Shown: in pieces, positions 25,012-37,019 of the stretch | Position numbering within the stretch: position 1 is the stretch's first letter | How the letters are laid out: every line of letters starts with the position of its first letter | Source: Polytrichum commune | Lineage: Eukaryota; Streptophyta; Polytrichopsida; Polytrichales; Polytrichaceae | Direction of reading: 5' to 3' | Length of the DNA: 64,000 nt | Assembly: GCA_950295325.1 (NCBI GenBank) | Contig: OX485808.1 | Location: 29,780,527-29,844,526, forward strand | The notes under the pieces: model-generated | Told to the model about the DNA's origin: nothing | Seen by the model: the letters and a program-made list of their open reading frames with translations, nothing else | Databases searched by the model: none | Made by a program: the position numbers and the translations under genes

Positions 25012-26519
25012 ATTCTATGTAACAGTTTTGTTGGATAGAAATTTTTCCGGCTGAAATACTGGGTGCAGAGTGTGCCTGCTAAGGGCTGATGCAATGCAAT
25101 GGAACTTACAATAGCTTTCTTCTCACTCAAGGCATTCATATCAATGTTTACATGTCTCTTCTATGTCTTGTATAAGCATCATGTGATGAGTCATAGTTAT
25201 TGATTCTTATCTGCTGTAATATCTCATGATGGTTTGATGCCCTAGTATTCTGCTATGTTGCAACAATGGATTGCTGAATGGTATCTTGGATTTGTCAATG
25301 AGCAATACAAGCGATATATCTTAGATGTTTACATCTGAAGTTGTCACAGGTGCTGTTTAAGAGGCATTGGAAGTGGCTTACAGGTCAAAACTCTCTTGCT
25401 TTTGATATGAACGAACTTACATTCCTCCATGCAAGCAATGCAGTTTTTTTTTCAGCTAAGTTCGTAGATTCCAAGCCACGAAAATAGGATATATGGCTTT
25501 TCTTATGACATCTTCAATATAGTCATAAACGTGGGAAAAAGAGAGTTTATTTCATTCTGCAGATTAGGTCATCTGAGAGCCTAGTGGCCGCCAAATCGGA
25601 AATGTTATTAGTGGTAACAAAAACGAAATTTGTCGTAAAGACTTTCTACGAGAAAGTAGCTAGGATGTGATTAAAATCATTATTGCACATGATGCAATCT
25701 GCATTTCATAAGTTCGTCTTGTGGGCCTGTATCTAGTGGGTAGGTAGTCTGGGATATGAATTTGACACAGATTTGTTCAGATGTAAATTTGTTCTGATTC
25801 TGGTATGAAACTGACGCAGATGAATTTATATCAGAATCTGAACAAATATTTTACACGTAGACGTAAATTTGTTTAGATTCTGATTCTCTTCGTACAGGTG
25901 AAACTTCTCCAGAGGCAGTCCCTTCGTTCATGAAACGTGAAGGATACAGTTGTAGCTACTAGGTCTCTTATGTAGCTACTAGGCCCCTACTGTAGACAAG
26001 TCTAGAAACACAACATCTGTGACCTGCTTGTACGGATGTGACAAAAAAGAGCCATCACTATGTGACAGATGATCGTGATAATTTTATGAATGATGGAATT
26101 AGCACTCTGGCTAGAGTGCCAAGGAGAATGTGAATCCGAATTGCAAATTTTACACGGACATTCTGCTTCGAATAAGATTGCTATCAGAATGAGCTTCCTT
26201 GTCCAACGGTGACATAGATTTGTGCAGTCTAAGTGCCTGAATAGTTTGAAGCTCGATCTCTGGAAATTAGTTACATACTTTTCTTAATCGGTGCAGTCTC
26301 AATCATGACTCAAAAAACCCTTTATCAAGCAGCCTATCCTCCATCTGAGCTTGTCAGGTCGAACTCCTCTACAGATTCGGGGTTTCTGAGCAGGAGTGGG
26401 CTGCTGTCTTCATTGCTGTTAGATCTTTGGGGACTTGTATGGGTGAACTCAATCAACTATGTGATCAGTGCTGTCCTTGATCTCATTGGAGTAGATTCAG
26501 GACACCCTGGATTAGTGTT
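25012..26519. other. RPS19 3' flank and intergenic DNA
   Basis: No gene is seen. 25760-25880 holds a small foldback cluster: GATGTAAATTTGTTCTGATTCTG and GACGTAAATTTGTTTAGATTCTG on plus, with the inverted form CAGAATCTGAACAAATATTTTAC between them. A plus-strand frame at 26305-26550 overlaps the end of the minus-strand gene and looks accidental. Confidence 0.5.
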
Positions 26520-27236
26520 CTACTTCACACCAATAAAAGCAAGCAAATAGGCTGAGGAAGTGTACAGAAGGCCAAGTCCTGCACCGATAGCTGAAATAGC
26601 CACCAGGATTCGAGCTCGGTTGAAATAGGAGGCAAAACCCTTTGTAACCATGAGGGAGAGTGTCACAAGTCTTAACCGGCTTCTCTCCTCCAGCTTTCCA
26701 AAAAATGCCATAGGCTGCAAAGCTTGCCTCAAAACAAAGGCCAGCGCAAAGGACACCAGTACAGAAGGAATGAGTTGCCACGTTGGATTTAAAGATTGCC
26801 AAGTGAGATAGCTCCACCAAGCACCGAGGCCTTGGATACACCCCAAGGCAATCAGTGCAGATTTAAAACTCAAAACCCGTTGCCTGAGGATCTCGAGCGA
26901 CTCTCGTAACTCATCCGCAACCATAGATGTGTCTCGCTCCACTGTTGGTCCCACAATCTCCTCATGTTGGAAGTCATCAAGTGTCTTCTCTCGCATTTCT
27001 GGTTCTTCTTTGGCTTCCTTGTCCTGTATGACAGATGTGTCCTTGTCTTTATCATTCACAGTGCTTCCAGCAACTGCAAATGATGATGCTTTAGTTGTTA
27101 TAAATCGGACAGGTAAGGTTTCAGTCACAGGTGTCCCGATCAACAACTCCAATCCAGGTAGATTTTTCACTGACCTCAATCCAGTCTCTCTAATTGTGCT
27201 CTGGCTACAACTAATGGAATTAAATCCAAAGCTCAT
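26520..27236 (-). CDS. probable plastid-targeted multi-span membrane protein, family not recognised
   Basis: From the first ATG (27234-27236) the frame gives 238 residues ending in TAG at 26520-26522. The first about 55 residues are rich in Ser, Thr and Arg and poor in acids, like a chloroplast transit peptide. An acidic linker (about 60-120, with KDKDTS and KEEPEMREKTLDD) follows. The C-terminal half has four hydrophobic segments, at about 126-146, 154-172, 190-204 and 210-236, and a conserved-looking GAWWSYLTWQSLNP. The frame stays open upstream of the ATG to an acceptor-like CTTGCAG at about 27305, which suggests an upstream exon, probably leader. I considered Ycf20/DUF565-type proteins but the motifs do not convince me. 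Plastid location is inference. Confidence 0.65.
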   Translation of the reverse strand: MSFGFNSISCSQSTIRETGLRSVKNLPGLELLIGTPVTETLPVRFITTKASSFAVAGSTVNDKDKDTSVIQDKEAKEEPEMREKTLDDFQHEEIVGPTVERDTSMVADELRESLEILRQRVLSFKSALIALGCIQGLGAWWSYLTWQSLNPTWQLIPSVLVSFALAFVLRQALQPMAFFGKLEERSRLRLVTLSLMVTKGFASYFNRARILVAISAIGAGLGLLYTSSAYLLAFIGVK

Positions 27237-27829
27237 CTTGCTTGAACAATCAATGTTTGAATTCACTTGAGTATGAGCACTGAGTGTAGTCAAGTTATAA
27301 GTTTCTGCAAGCACACCACAAACAAAGTCATCAGGTTAGATTCTACTCAAACTGGCACAAAAGCGATTTTCCACCCTGTTGCTAGTGATTCCATTGCTGC
27401 ATGATTGTTCAGGCCTCATATGTATCTAGAGCGGGCAGTTGAAACCCAAGGCCATAACCCAAATCCTATGAGAACTCCGAGTTTAAGCCGCCTAAGGCCA
27501 GAATGGTACTTGGATGGTACTTGAATTCTAGCACTTGATTTCTGGTGCACCCTACGACCTATAGCCCACCTGATACATAGTGGGGCTATGCGGGTGAACC
27601 GGATATCTCAACCAGCCGGATATATAGCCTTAGACCAACTTGAAGCTGAAGCATGCCAGTGGAATATCAAAGTTGTCTTTCTTTCTACTCTCTAGAGCTA
27701 CAGTTGTCTGAAATATTTTGGGTGCACCTTTTCCAGCATATAGCAGACAATAGGAGGGCAGTGAAACCTTGGAAGAGTATAACATAATTTCATCCCCGAG
27801 GCAGCTCTATAGAAGGACAAAGTAAATTC

Positions 27830-28460
27830 TTCGCCAGGGATTGCACAACCCTGTTCCTAGAACCTGCTGGGCCGATTTAAGGTGTCTCTTATGGCAGATG
27901 GTTGAGGAAGTATATGAATTCGACTGTGAGGTTGCGCTAGATGACTGTTTGATACATACAATCATTCTTAGCATTAACAATATCATCGGTATCATTTCCT
28001 CGAGAACCTTTTACTCCATTCACAGCTCTGTTGCAGCCGCAGAGTAATCTGTTTGTATTTACTAGAATTAGTGCTTTCAAGGAACTTCACAACCAATCAA
28101 TCATGTCACTTAATTCTCAAAAAAAAAATTAGGAAACAAAAATGCCCTATCATCGTAGTACAGCCGTCCAATTCGTCTCCAGGGATCGTCACAATCCTAT
28201 TCCAAAAACCTCTTATGCCTTGTTAAGGTGCCTCTTATGGCAGATACTTGAGAAAATATACGAAGTCAACTGTGAGGAGCTTGCGCTAGATGATTGCGTG
28301 ATACATGCTATCATTCTTATCATCAACAACAACATTGGCATCCACTCCTCAAGATCAGGTGTGACCGGTTTGTATTTACTGGAATAAGGAACTTCACAAT
28401 CAATCGATCATATGACTTAATGTTCAACAGAATTTGTGGAAACAGAAAGCCCTAACATCA
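27830..28460. repeat. tandem pair, about 345-bp unit, of unknown function
   Basis: Copy A is about 27830-28155 and copy B about 28175-28460. They share GGTGtCTCTTATGGCAGAT, GCGCTAGATGA, ATCATTCTTA, TTTGTATTTACT and GGAACTTCACAA. On plus, both copies keep an open frame in the core, and the differences there are mostly conservative (HNPVPRT/HNPIPKT, QMVEEVYE/QILEKIYE, ALDDCLIH/ALDDCVIH), with a 3-base indel. Neither copy has a convincing start codon. It may be an old exon pair, or the 3' end of a minus-strand transcript starting near 28.85 kb. Confidence 0.6.
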
Positions 28461-28611
28461 ATGTAAAGGTGCACAGTCCAATCTCCCCTTCATTAATCGC
28501 AGGCTTCCAAGTACAACTCTCGTCCGATGTTGAAAACTGGATAGTACTGTCGTCGCACTGAAAGTTCTTTAAATACTACATTAAGAAGAGTCATTAAGTG
28601 AGAGAACTGAC

Positions 28612-28792
28612 CGGCCAGCGGCAATGATCCTGCCCGTCCCCTGAAGCCGGCAGCTCCAAAAACGTCCAGAAGCTGCACCTCCTGCTGGATGCATTTGCTA
28701 CTGCACCTGGAGGCAAAGCCAGCGGGCCCGGCGGTGCTAATTGTAGCAGAGTTAGAGAGGCGTAGCAGCCATCGCAGTCCTCGGCCCGCCAT
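28612..28792 (-). CDS. possible first exon of a minus-strand gene with organelle-type presequence
   Basis: Reading leftward, ATG at 28790-28792 begins MAGRGLRWLLRLSNSATIST. It is Arg/Ser-rich without acids at the start, like a mitochondrial presequence. The exon could end at a GT donor (CCGCTGGCCG|GTCAGT) after 28612, in phase 1. If not spliced, the frame ends at about 28493. An upstream in-frame ATG at 28850 lies in a GA repeat, and a TTTTGCAG just before the MAGRG start could be an acceptor. Downstream exons are not recognised. The body is not matched to any family. Confidence 0.35.
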
Positions 28793-28828
28793 AGCTCCCC
28801 CCGTGCTGCAAAACACAAATCTCCCTCT

Positions 28829-28853
28829 CTCTCTCTCTCGCTCTCTCTCCATT
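28829..28853 (-). repeat. GA/CT microsatellite
   Basis: A CT-rich run on plus (GAGAGAGCGAGAGAGAG on minus) lies in the presumed 5' leader of the minus-strand exon candidate at 28612-28792. GA repeats in leaders are frequent in plants. Confidence 0.7.
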
Positions 28854-28869
28854 GAAGAAGACCCTAACT

Positions 28870-31120
28870 CCGTTGAATAGCACCCTATTGCCGCAGACTG
28901 GAGATTTTGTAAATGCCAAATCTCTTGAGTAACAAGTGCCTAATTCCGTGCCTGACCCAACTTCAACATTACTAACCCATTTAGGTCACTTCACTGGGCT
29001 CTACAATGAAGAAATTTTATTATATGGGCCATGTGAACAAAGTGGTAATATTCAATTATTGTTCAAACACATAAATTGATACTTGGTAATTTGGGCGGAG
29101 TTGTATTCCCGGCACTATTCATAGAATGCATCCTTCATAACAACACTATTTGTTATTCATATCGGCGTCAATTTCTTCTCATTGCCTAAGTTCCTTCTCA
29201 TGAAGTTAGGATGGTGGAGGCCCATGTTATGTGTTACATATAGACATCAAACTCAGCCAAATGGTTGAATGATGTCATGAATGTCAACACATGTCTTTTT
29301 CTCTCATAGTCGCCAAGGAGTTGTGGCAGCCATGTAAGTTGAAGGTTTAAACATTGGAAAACCCCTCATAAATTTTAAATTTGTTAATATATATATATAT
29401 ATATGACCCCAAAATCTAGCACAAGTGACATGAATTAGTCTACAATGATACGTGTGATTAGGTGCCCCGCACTAATTTATCAATATTCCAAAATATTTTG
29501 AATATACTATTATCACAATAACACACTATAGTAATTATCTTCTTAATGTGATTGCTATACAAATGATTTAAAATACCATAAGTTTTGGTAATCTAAATTT
29601 GACTTTGGGTAATTTGCATGGATAAATAGGCAACCTATTAAGAAGGCAACCTGGTTGCACATATTAGTGTAGTAAGACTAAGTTGAGATGATTCCACCAT
29701 ATAGGTATAGATAATAAATTTTCAAAAAGCACTCTATTGTACATGATTGTCATGTTTCTTAAGCCTTCCAAAGTGGAAAAATACATACTTCAAAATGATT
29801 GGTAATGATGTTATATTGTAAACCATCTTTCTAAAGTATTGCCTAGTATTGCCAAATATTGTTGGAGGCCTATAATTATAAAAAAAAGTCCTTAAATCTA
29901 ATGTATAAAACACCACAATTTCCATTACATTGTTATTTATCAAACCTTTATGTGGCATACCTATACATAACAACCTAATTGGATTAAGGTTCAATCGTTG
30001 AGCTTATAGCCATCTTGGGTAGGGGATGTGAGTCAACCTCTATAGGACCATAAATTTGACTATCATAGAGGGCTCTCTATTTTGACACAAAACAATTATT
30101 TTAACCTCAATTTTTTCCATGTGTCATGCTCGCATGTGTTGAGACCCACTTGTATCCTACATGCAAACTACATTCTAACACATATAGAGATGAAATAGAG
30201 AGCCCTCCACAACAATATTGATCCAAACCCCTTACATAGCAATTGCAGCTCCTTGTGAGATGTTGTCACCAAGCTTTGTGATGTGTGAACGGCTTAAACA
30301 AACAATGCCCTCCAATGGCGACTTACTCTTGAAGGATAATCAAACATTTATTTGTTTCAAATGCCTCTTATGAAGTTATGTTGGATAAAAGTTTATCTCA
30401 CATTAACAAATGTCAATGCTCAATGTTTATCGACTTAGGTAGACCTAATATGCAATCATCCAAAGAAACAAGGTAATTTAGGTAACTTTATTCTTATACA
30501 TGAAAGATCATACAAGGTCCACACTTTTTGGTTTGATTGCTACTTCCTTGCCTTCAATTACCTATTTATATTTCCAAAGATGCTGACATGACTGAGTGTC
30601 CCAATAGCTCAAAGCGGCCATTATGAATCACAAGTCTTATGCATCCTAATGAAACACATGCACCTAGACTATGTTGTAGATTTAATTAGTGGGAGTAAAC
30701 ATGAACTAAAGCAATCATGGTTTGAAAGGACATAGGAATACCTATTCAAGCAACTAAGAGTCGAGATCACAAATAAGTTAAGATACATGTTATATGACAC
30801 AATTTGTAGTTGAGAACAAATCACGAAATAACATGTGTTGCAATGAGATTGGACTATGTGGTCATAATATAGACATTACATTAGGTCCAACAATTAACAA
30901 AATTGGAAGGATCTACTGCTATGTGACCATTTGAAGAGAGAGAGGACCTTCACTACGATCTCCTATGACTTGCACATCTCAACTACAATTTTGAAACTCA
31001 AATTGACACTATGCATGATTCGCAATTACTAACTAGACGAGACAATTGACGATGTGTTCCAACAATTAAAATTGCATGTGGAGTGGGAAACGTGCCCACA
31101 ATAGGACCACATAGGTAAAT
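28870..31120. other. AT-rich intergenic DNA
   Basis: No gene is supported. An AT dinucleotide run lies at about 29383-29404. 30830-30930 has weak similarity (ACATGTG, GAGATTGGACTATGT) to the repeat family at 36.69 and 48.99 kb and may be a third, decayed copy. Confidence 0.45.
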
Positions 31121-31124
31121 GGGT

Positions 31125-31480
31125 ATGAAATGGTTACTTTTCCAACAAACCCACTTCTCCTACGGTATGAAACTCAAAATTAATAATTGAGGATGTAGCC
31201 ACTTTCCCCATAAAATTTCGGAGCCCATATGAACGTCTTATTTGTTATCAAAGTGAAGATTTCTTGTACTCAATACATGGTCATAAAGGTCCCCCCCAAT
31301 TACGTTGACTATTGAACCTATAATGGTTATCATATTTTGAGCACACAATACAATCTCCATTAAACACGTGATGTCGTTTTGGTGTATGTTCTTAAACGCA
31401 CATCTAACCACATACCACTCAAATATAGGTGTCCTAATAAGAAAATTAACCGAATAAGGATGTCTATCTTAGCATTTTAG
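31125..31480 (+). repeat. dispersed repeat, second copy of the 7.1-kb family
   Basis: Aligns with 7110-7465 in the same orientation through GTTGACTATTGAACCTA, GGTTATCATATTTTGAGCA, CCACATACCACTCAAATATAG and ATGTCTATCTTA. It ends just before the duplicated J-protein 5' flank. No coding frame. Confidence 0.65.
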
Positions 31481-31500
31481 CACCTAACCCTATTTTGAGC

Positions 31501-32812
31501 CTTCCCGCCACAATCCACACGAAGTTTCCAGATTCCTCACACTCAAAGGTGATGGCAATGGACCGATCTTCGTTCTTCGTAATTGGAAACGTAGCAATTT
31601 GGCACCAGGCGTTGTTTGTTCTTGTGTTGGCTCCAGCTTTCTCAAGATCTTCGGAGTGAGTAAGCGAACTAACTTAACACACGTTTTAACTTGTTGAGGA
31701 AGGCACGCGTGAAGGAGAACCTCGATGAAGGATAGGTAGAACTTGCAAGCTCAATGGAAAGGGGTTAAAAATAAGCATGTTTATGTTGCAAGATGGCGTT
31801 GATTGAGCTCCTCCGTCTTTCAAAATTTCCGTAACGTCCACAGGGTAAACTTAGCTGTGGTTATTGCATTGTGCCGTGGATTGAGCTCCACTGACCTTCA
31901 TGAGAGATGTTCACGATGTTGATAGGGGTTGCCTGTAGAGGTTGGAGTGTGCTGTTGATTGTCTCTAGATGGATGCACAGGGTCGACGGGTTTACCTGTA
32001 TGCCGTTTGATCGCAGTGCTCTGTAGGCAGGTGTTGACCTAATGTATGTTGCCATGAGCAGACTTTGCGAGCCTGGGGTGAGATCTAAGTGAGGGTGAGC
32101 CAGTTTATCAATTCAATCGATTGTCGTTGAATCTGTGCGGGAGAGCATCCGCCGCAACGCGAAGCAGAGCCTACTGATCGAGGCGCTACATACCGAAGCG
32201 GGTGCGAGGAGTGCCAAACTTAAGTGTCTGCAGGCATTACAAAATGTCGTCGCGAGCCGAGTGAGTTGTGCTCTCCGAATTACCTATTTTGCTGGTTTTA
32301 ACTCGTTCTGTGTCGTGGTCGTTTTTGTCCATGAGAATTGTGGAGGTTTAGGGTTTCACCAACCAGTTTGTCCTGTTAAATGCACTTTCTTTCTTTCTTC
32401 CTTTTCTTGGCCACGATACTTTGACAATGCCTTCAATCTTAGTGTTGTCATGAAATTGGAACGATGGCCTCATAAGTTGCTTGTTGTACCAATAGTTTCA
32501 TCTCTCTGCATTGTAAATACCAAAACAGTGAGTTCTGCCGCTTGGAAATAGAAATTGCTCTAAAGTTCAGGTATCCTCATAATTCGAAAGAAGTTTCCAA
32601 TCCACTCACACTCTTTGCACCTTTTTTGGTCAAAGTCGTGACAATGCACCTTTGTTCTTCGCAATCGTAGCAATCTGGCGCCATGTATTGTTTATGTTGG
32701 GCGATGCTTTCTCAAGATCTTTAGTAAGCGAATGAACGGGCATTTTCACTTGCTGCCGCACTTGTAATGGAGAACCTCGAGGAAGGATAGGAGCTCAATG
32801 GAAAGAGTTCTA
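31501..32812 (+). repeat. duplicated 5' flank of the J-protein gene
   Basis: 31501-31767 is repeated at about 32579-32812, in the same orientation and about 1.05 kb apart. Shared blocks include GAAGTTTCCA, GTTCTTCGtAATxGxxAxCGTAGCAAT, GCTTTCTCAAGATCTT, GTAAGCGAA, GGAGAACCTCGA, GAAGGATAGG and GCTCAATGGAAAG. Copy 2 ends about 25 bases before the J-protein ATG, so it includes its promoter or leader. Between the copies, 32105-32260 holds a helix-like frame (AKQSLLIEALHTEAGARSAK) with no ATG, followed by GTGAGT. It could be an exon of an unknown transcript driven by copy 1. Confidence 0.75.
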
Positions 32813-32835
32813 AGTGAATTTTTCTGTCCAATCAC

Positions 32836-35330
32836 ATGGGGCGCAGGAAGAGAGCGCAGAAGGAGGCGACGGAAGAGCATGAAAGCTCCGACATGGGGCG
32901 CAGAAAGAGAAAGAGAAAGCAGCAAAAGGAGGTGCCCGAAGAGCAAGAGCAAGAGCAAGAGCAAGAGCCTGATGTCGGAGACTCGGAGAAGAGCCTCTAC
33001 GAGGTGTGCACTCTTTCTCAACAACAGTAGGGTTAGGTCTTGGGCATACGCACACAATTTGATGTTTCTGAGGCGGCAGCCAAGTTGGACTTGCCTTTTT
33101 TCCAACCATTTGCGCTTTGGATGGTCTCTTCGATTTCGAATTCGGGCCAAGAGACTTTCATGTGGAGAGAGAGAGAGGGAGCGCTTTAAGGGCTTTTGCG
33201 CTAGGGCGTATGCACAATCTTGCAGTTGTAGCACTCTGCACATAGGATGGGCTCCGCACTTGATAATTTAGGACCAACAGGATTCCGCGTATCTAATTAT
33301 TGGCAAGATTGAGTGTGCATCACCTAGCATTTTGTAGATGTGGCATAAACTTTATTAGAGATTAACGTACCATATGGGGTGAGAGTGGGAATTTGGTTAT
33401 CTGCCGCAAACTTATGCTAACAATTACAGAGCAATCCTCAATGCAGGTGCTTGGAGTCAGCTCAACGGCAACTCACGAAGAGATAAGAAAGGCATATCAC
33501 AAGGCAGCCTTGCGCCTCCATCCAGATAAAAATCCGGGAGATGAGGTATGTTGGTGTTTTGCAGTTCAACTCTCTCCCTTCTCACAATATGGCAGGTTTT
33601 TCTCCATGGAAGGGGATCATGCAGATTTGCTACCAGAGCAGTGTAGCAAAGGGGTATAAGATGATTAGAATGCACTAAAGTTAGTTGCAGTGGTAATTTG
33701 GTGATTGATGTTGTTAGATTTGGTCAATAGTTATCATGGCACTGATGATGTTGGTTGTCTGACATTGCAGAATGCAAAGGTGAAGTTTCAACAATTGCAA
33801 AATGTGATGACCATTTTGGGGGATCCTGAAAAGCGAGAAGTGTACGATCAAACAGGCTCGATTGATGCAGCAGTGAGCTCCTCTCAATAGTCCTTGAAAT
33901 TTGTGGATCATCAATGGATATTGTGACATTTATGTTTCATTTCTGATGTTATGATAGGAAAATATCTTCAATTTGGTTGGTTGCTGTTGTTCAATGGTCA
34001 TTGGTATGTTTTCCCATTGCTATCCTTTCCTTTTGCATGTGGGTACCTATTCTGGATTCATTTTGTAGACATCAATTGATACTTCATGGGGTGCTGCCTT
34101 TTTGCAGGACATTGATGGAGACACTGTTAAGAGTCTGTACAAGTTTTTGCGAACTTTGTTCAAACAGGTCAGTATTGAAATCTCCAGTACAGTATTTAAT
34201 TTGTTATGGTCAAGTATCCTCTATAAACATCTATGTATATATTTGAAAGCATAAGTTTTGGATTTGTCTGAACTTTATGTGGGGGCCTGCAGGTCACAGA
34301 GGAGGATATTGATGACTTCTCAGCATCCTATCGAGGTTCTGAGGAGGAGAGGAAAGATCTCCTGGCTCTCTACACCAAATCGAAGGGAGACTTCACAAAG
34401 TATATACTCCATTCTCCTGTTCTGATTTTCATGGTAGCATTCTACTGGTAGGAATCTAGGCTGAGTTTCTTCCCTCTATTACATACAGATCAACTTGTCC
34501 ACTGATGTATCCTCTCCTTGAGGCTTTATGTGAATGAGTTTCTGAGCAGTGGCTGTGGAATGCATTGGCAGGGTTTTCAATCAGATGATGTGCTCAGATC
34601 CACAGGTTGATTCTCATCGATTTATGGACATCATCGATTCTGCATTGTCTTCTGGTGAGTTTTCACTTTGTTGAAGTCTCTGGTACTTTTTCCTATACTT
34701 TTTCCTATTAACTTAAAATTCATGATTATTCAGATCTCAGTTTCCAGGTGTCATCTTGGAAAGTATGGTCCATGTGATTGTGCAGGGTTGTTGTATAGTT
34801 ACTGTAAAGAATCAGCAAACTGTTCGAATAGGTGTTTGAAAACTATCTGTGGTGCAGGGGATCTAAAGGAGTTTAAAGCATACCGCAAATGGGCTCGTGA
34901 GGTGTCCAAGACACCACGTCATCCTAACCCCCTTGGACCTCCAAAGTAAGCTCTCAGTTCTGAGTATTCCATGTTTTCCTTGTTCATTGCAAGTTCCACA
35001 TCTTTAAACCCACACTATTACTGTCTTGTTGAACAAGTTTCATTGGCCAGATGCTGCTATTGGTTACACTCTTATAGTTGAAATCATGGTCTCATCAGGA
35101 AAAAGAAAAAGACTGGAGACTCTACTTCAGAGCTTGCTGCCTTAATCAACCATAGGGGAAAAAGACAGATGGATTCCCTTGCATCATCGCTAGCAGCAAA
35201 GTATGGGAAGAAAGAGAAGGCGGGTAAAGCAGGTAAAAATAAGGTAGAGGACGAGCCCTCAGAGGAAGAATTTCTAGCTGCACAGAAAAGAGTATTGAAG
35301 AAGAGCAAGAACAAGCCAAGTAAAGTCTAG
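32836..35330 (+). CDS. DNAJC9-like J-domain protein (plant dnaJ 6 type)
   Basis: Eight exons join in frame: 32836-33003, 33447-33545, 33771-33872, 34108-34167, 34293-34399, 34572-34654, 34858-34945 and 35099-35330, giving 312 residues. A basic N-terminus with a twice-repeated MGRRKR motif and an EQEQEQEQE stretch precedes the J domain, [20 protein letters not shown] then [10 protein letters not shown], with HPD at about 81-83. Next come [20 protein letters not shown], the DNAJC9-type middle ([53 protein letters not shown]) and a Lys-rich tail. It stimulates Hsp70. Animal DNAJC9 also binds histones H3-H4, and that role here is by homology only. The N-terminus repeats MGRRKRaqK/MGRRKRkrK, a small internal duplication. 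Confidence 0.93.
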
Positions 35331-36690
35331 CTGATAGACTACAAAGATGGAGAAGCTGTGGACCTTTGGCTTCTCTGGACTGGTATACAGCATAAACGTT
35401 GCCTGAAATTTTGCTCCACGAACCTAGGAGATGCTTGGATGTTTCAAACTTCATAGAGCTATATCAGATGGGGTGGATGAGTTCATCTACAGTAGGTTAG
35501 CCAGAGGCTTTTGGGTCTGTTCCCTGATTGTACATTTTGTTCAGAATATGTGGAAATCGACTTAAGACAATTCTCCATGTAGAGGTCTTGCAAATTCTTA
35601 TAGATGTTTGTTATAGATCTCAACAGTTTTGATGCTCAGCAACATTCCTTGCAAATTGTTTGCCTTGAGGGGTCACAGTAATTGGGTGTCCTTGTTTGCA
35701 TTAGGTTTTAATCAAGTTCATAATTCAGAGTATAAGTCTCCATTGTTGGATCAGAGTGTGATGTGTAAACGTATCTGATGATTGTACAGAGACTTTGTAA
35801 TTGTGATTGGGTTATAGGCAGCAGTTTTGAAAAATAACTGTAAAGAGATAGTTATTGTCATTTTTGTGATTCTTCCAGTAAGGAGGAGACGTTTTGATGC
35901 TCATAATCTGAATATGCATAACAATGAAAGCAAATTCTACAGCCAAGGATATTATCCAGATTTGTAGCTGTAGTTGTTTCGATCCTGAAAGTGTATGATG
36001 CGTACATGGATTGTTATGACATGTGGATATAATACCTATGTATTTTGAACTAAATCGATGGAACTAAATGTTTCTTGGTACTGCTGGAAGGTCCTTGACG
36101 AGAGGAGGGTGTAGAAGTTATACAATGATACAAGTACATCCTTGTAAAATTTGGATTTGTTGAGGACATTTTCAAATTTCCAGTTCTCCATCACCAAGTT
36201 GTCCAGGAGATTTGGTTGTGTTTCTTCTTTTTTGGTGTCTTCTTTGAAGTTGGTCAAATTTCAGATCCAAGGATCGAGTTCCAGAGTCAAAAACGTGGGC
36301 CTTGTTCCATCCAGTGTGTATGTTTGACAAATTTCATTTGATGCTCAACTTCAAATCCAAAGTATGTGGCGTTTTTAATGAGAAAAAGGCATTTCACTTT
36401 GTAATTTCTAAGCACGTGTTATTTCAATATCTAAAGAGAAAAGAAATCCACTTTGTAATTTCTAAGCACGTGTTATTTCAATGTCTAATGTGTCAATTGA
36501 TGTGTGATATTTTTCCTTCACAAGATAATCATTGAAACTAAATTGTAGGATGTGTTGGACAATTCAAAGTTGTCCTTATATTATCCTTAGTCGTTGCATG
36601 TCTCCCTTAATTATTGCATTGCTTCTTGCAAACTTGTGTTTTGTTTTAACCTTGGAACATACTAAGGTAAGCGGGTGTTATTTGGTTATG
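35331..36690. other. J-protein 3' flank and intergenic DNA
   Basis: No gene is seen. 36395-36481 holds a 54-bp tandem repeat: CACTTTGTAATTTCTAAGCA then CGTGTTATTTCAAT occurs twice (36395 and 36449). Each copy carries the core GCACGTGT, an E/G-box-like motif that is palindromic in the CACGTG centre. Confidence 0.55.
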
Positions 36691-37015
36691 TGAGGATTAC
36701 AGAGCAAACATCATAAAAGACACATGTTTAACAGAGATTGGACTATGTCTTCAAATATTTATTCAGTACTCCACACTTAATAGTGAACACAATTAGGAAG
36801 ATTTATGTATTCGGTTCAAGCATCAACAAATGTGCACTTCCAATAACCATAACTAAATCATGTGAGGGTTGATTTTCACTCCAATTTTTGCCGATGCTTA
36901 ATCGTAGATTTGCTTATGCGACACACATTTTGTTGTGTAAACCTAATCCGTAGAAGTTGGAGAACATGAAAAAAGAATGGAAAAACACCCACATACCTTA
37001 AACCCACTTGAACAC
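36690..37015 (+). repeat. dispersed repeat, second copy at 48.99-49.29 kb
   Basis: Aligned in the same orientation with 48990-49290. Shared blocks include GAGcAAACAtCATAAA, ACATGTTTAA-AGAGATTG, CATCAACAAAtgTGCACTTC, CTAAATCA-GTGA, ATCGTAGATTTGCTtATGC and GTAGAAGTTGGAGAACATGAA. About 300 bases are shared and no protein is encoded. Confidence 0.75.
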
Positions 37016-37019
37016 AATG

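Noticed and set aside
32105-32551. Helix-like plus frame between the duplicated J-protein flanks as a gene
   Set aside because: The frame has no ATG (it begins at GTG), the second half reads into intron-like sequence, and no family is recognised. Kept only as an observation within the duplicated-flank entry.
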